DNA from: Granulosicoccus sp.
GTDB taxonomy: Bacteria; Pseudomonadota; Gammaproteobacteria; Granulosicoccales; Granulosicoccaceae
Assembly: GCA_020627685.1 (NCBI GenBank)
Contig: JAHDGK010000016.1
Span: forward strand, 1-64,000
DNA: 64,000 nt
Direction: 5' to 3'
The translations under genes and the position numbers were made by a program. Shown piece after piece: positions 63,381 through 64,000 of this stretch (positions within the stretch are counted from its first letter, which is position 1; every line of letters starts with the position of its first letter). Below the pieces are notes generated by a model. The model saw only the letters and a list, made by a program, of their open reading frames with translations. It had not been told where the DNA came from and made no database searches.

Positions 63381-64000
63381 GTCCAGCGAGTCACGAGTAC
63401 CACCCAGATCTTTTGCGAAAAGCATATAGATCGATGGGATGATAAACAGCGTGAACATGGTTCCGATAGCCATTCCACCGACCAGCACCAAGCCGATCGA
63501 ATTTCTCGCTTCCGCACCTGGGCCACTGACCAATATAAGAGGGAAGTGACCTGCCACGGTGGCGAAGGTTGTCATCAGAATAGGTCTAAAGCGCGTCGTT
63601 GATGCCGCTTTGATTGCCGCCAATTTGTGAAGCCCTTGTTGCTGCATTTGTTTGGCAAATTCCACGACGAGAATTCCGTTTTTCGCCACCAAGCCAATCA
63701 GAGTGACTAAGCCCACCTGAGAGTAAATATTGAGGGTCGTGGTAAAGGAGTTCGTCCAATGTGGCAGCTCCGGGTTTGGCATACGCAGGAACGTAAAAAT
63801 GAGCGCTCCAAACATCGCTAGTGGAACTGAGCCTGCCAGAATGACAAAGGGATCTCGGAAGCTATTGAACTGTGCAGCCAGGGTGAGATAAATAAGCACA
63901 ACCGCTAGCATAAATGCGGGTAGGAACTTGTTTCCCTCAAGTCTGAGTTGGCGCGATTCACCGGTGTAGTCAAGCGTATAACCGGCCGGTAAAACTTCGC
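63369..64000 (-). CDS. RND multidrug efflux permease, C-terminal part only (cut by window end)
   Basis: The reading frame stays open to base 64000; the track starts it at an internal Met (63911). The visible 210 residues are the last pore and transmembrane part: 'FLPAFMLAVVLIYLTLAAQFNSFRDP', 'LIGLVAKNGILVVEFAKQMQQQG' (TM10 region) and 'ASTTRFRPILMTTFATVAGHFPLI'. These match the AcrB/MexB-type proton-driven pumps that export drugs or metabolites with an adaptor and an outer-membrane channel. The tail 'GGTRDSLDDPA' ends the protein. Partner genes would lie beyond the window. Confidence 0.93.
   Translation of the reverse strand, partial: EVLPAGYTLDYTGESRQLRLEGNKFLPAFMLAVVLIYLTLAAQFNSFRDPFVILAGSVPLAMFGALIFTFLRMPNPELPHWTNSFTTTLNIYSQVGLVTLIGLVAKNGILVVEFAKQMQQQGLHKLAAIKAASTTRFRPILMTTFATVAGHFPLILVSGPGAEARNSIGLVLVGGMAIGTMFTLFIIPSIYMLFAKDLGGTRDSLDDPA

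Overview
The window looks like ordinary chromosome from a free-living, probably marine, heterotrophic gammaproteobacterium. The evidence is the family set: FadBA with a DmdC-type acyl-CoA dehydrogenase, E. coli-like YejABEF and YnjBCD/YnjF clusters, RNase T, GrxD, thiopurine methyltransferase, a TfpX/TfpZ pilin accessory protein, a TakP-like TRAP transporter and a NaChBac-type sodium channel. I saw no rRNA, tRNA, CRISPR array, insertion sequence, phage gene or attachment site. I cannot name a genus from the sequence alone.

Layout. 0.1-5.4 kb: an AraC-type regulator, then a TRAP transporter (binding protein plus a fused DctQ-DctM permease). Two AraC-operator-like direct repeats lie between regulator and transporter, and a terminator hairpin separates the two transporter genes. 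5.5-7.1 kb: TerC membrane protein and voltage-gated sodium channel. 7.3-12.7 kb: beta-oxidation unit (acyl-CoA dehydrogenase, fadB, fadA). 12.7-20.8 kb: histidine phosphatase (minus), then a peptide uptake and breakdown operon: M20 amidohydrolase, ABC binding protein, two permeases, double ATPase, P1-family aminopeptidase. 20.8-23.6 kb: alpha/beta hydrolase, TTC38-like TPR protein, small Sel1-like exported protein. 23.7-27.9 kb: an exported ASH-domain/beta-propeller protein and a five-heme lipoprotein cytochrome. 28.0-31.0 kb: a Wza-like export protein, a putative outer-membrane protein and an orphan TfpX/TfpZ protein.

31.1-39.1 kb: housekeeping genes (argD-argF, superoxide dismutase, grxD, arfB, rnt, galE), with a Yip1-like membrane protein and a Ser/Thr kinase carrying a cyclic-nucleotide-binding domain. 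39.2-45.3 kb: an AddB/AddA-like nuclease-helicase pair. 45.4-50.7 kb: tpm, a possible 28-residue lipopeptide, and a four-gene set XpaC, TelA, SPFH-GYF, double zinc-ribbon membrane protein. 50.8-58.0 kb (minus): yejABEF with a B12-binding radical SAM gene 3 bases behind it. 58.3-62.6 kb: ynjB-ynjC-ynjD-ynjF. 62.7-64 kb: a lipoprotein, then the C-terminal end of an RND efflux pump cut by the window edge.

The main theme is scavenging of small organic compounds and peptides: one TRAP and three ABC systems, backed by peptidases and beta-oxidation. The most interesting unexplained units are the XpaC/TelA/SPFH/zinc-ribbon cluster, which resembles the Bacillus pspA-ydjGHI membrane-stress locus; the propeller/pentaheme-cytochrome pair; and the yej operon with its radical SAM partner. 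Both binding-protein/permease junctions, in the TRAP and the peptide ABC operons, carry a strong terminator-like hairpin, which suggests deliberate over-expression of the binding protein.
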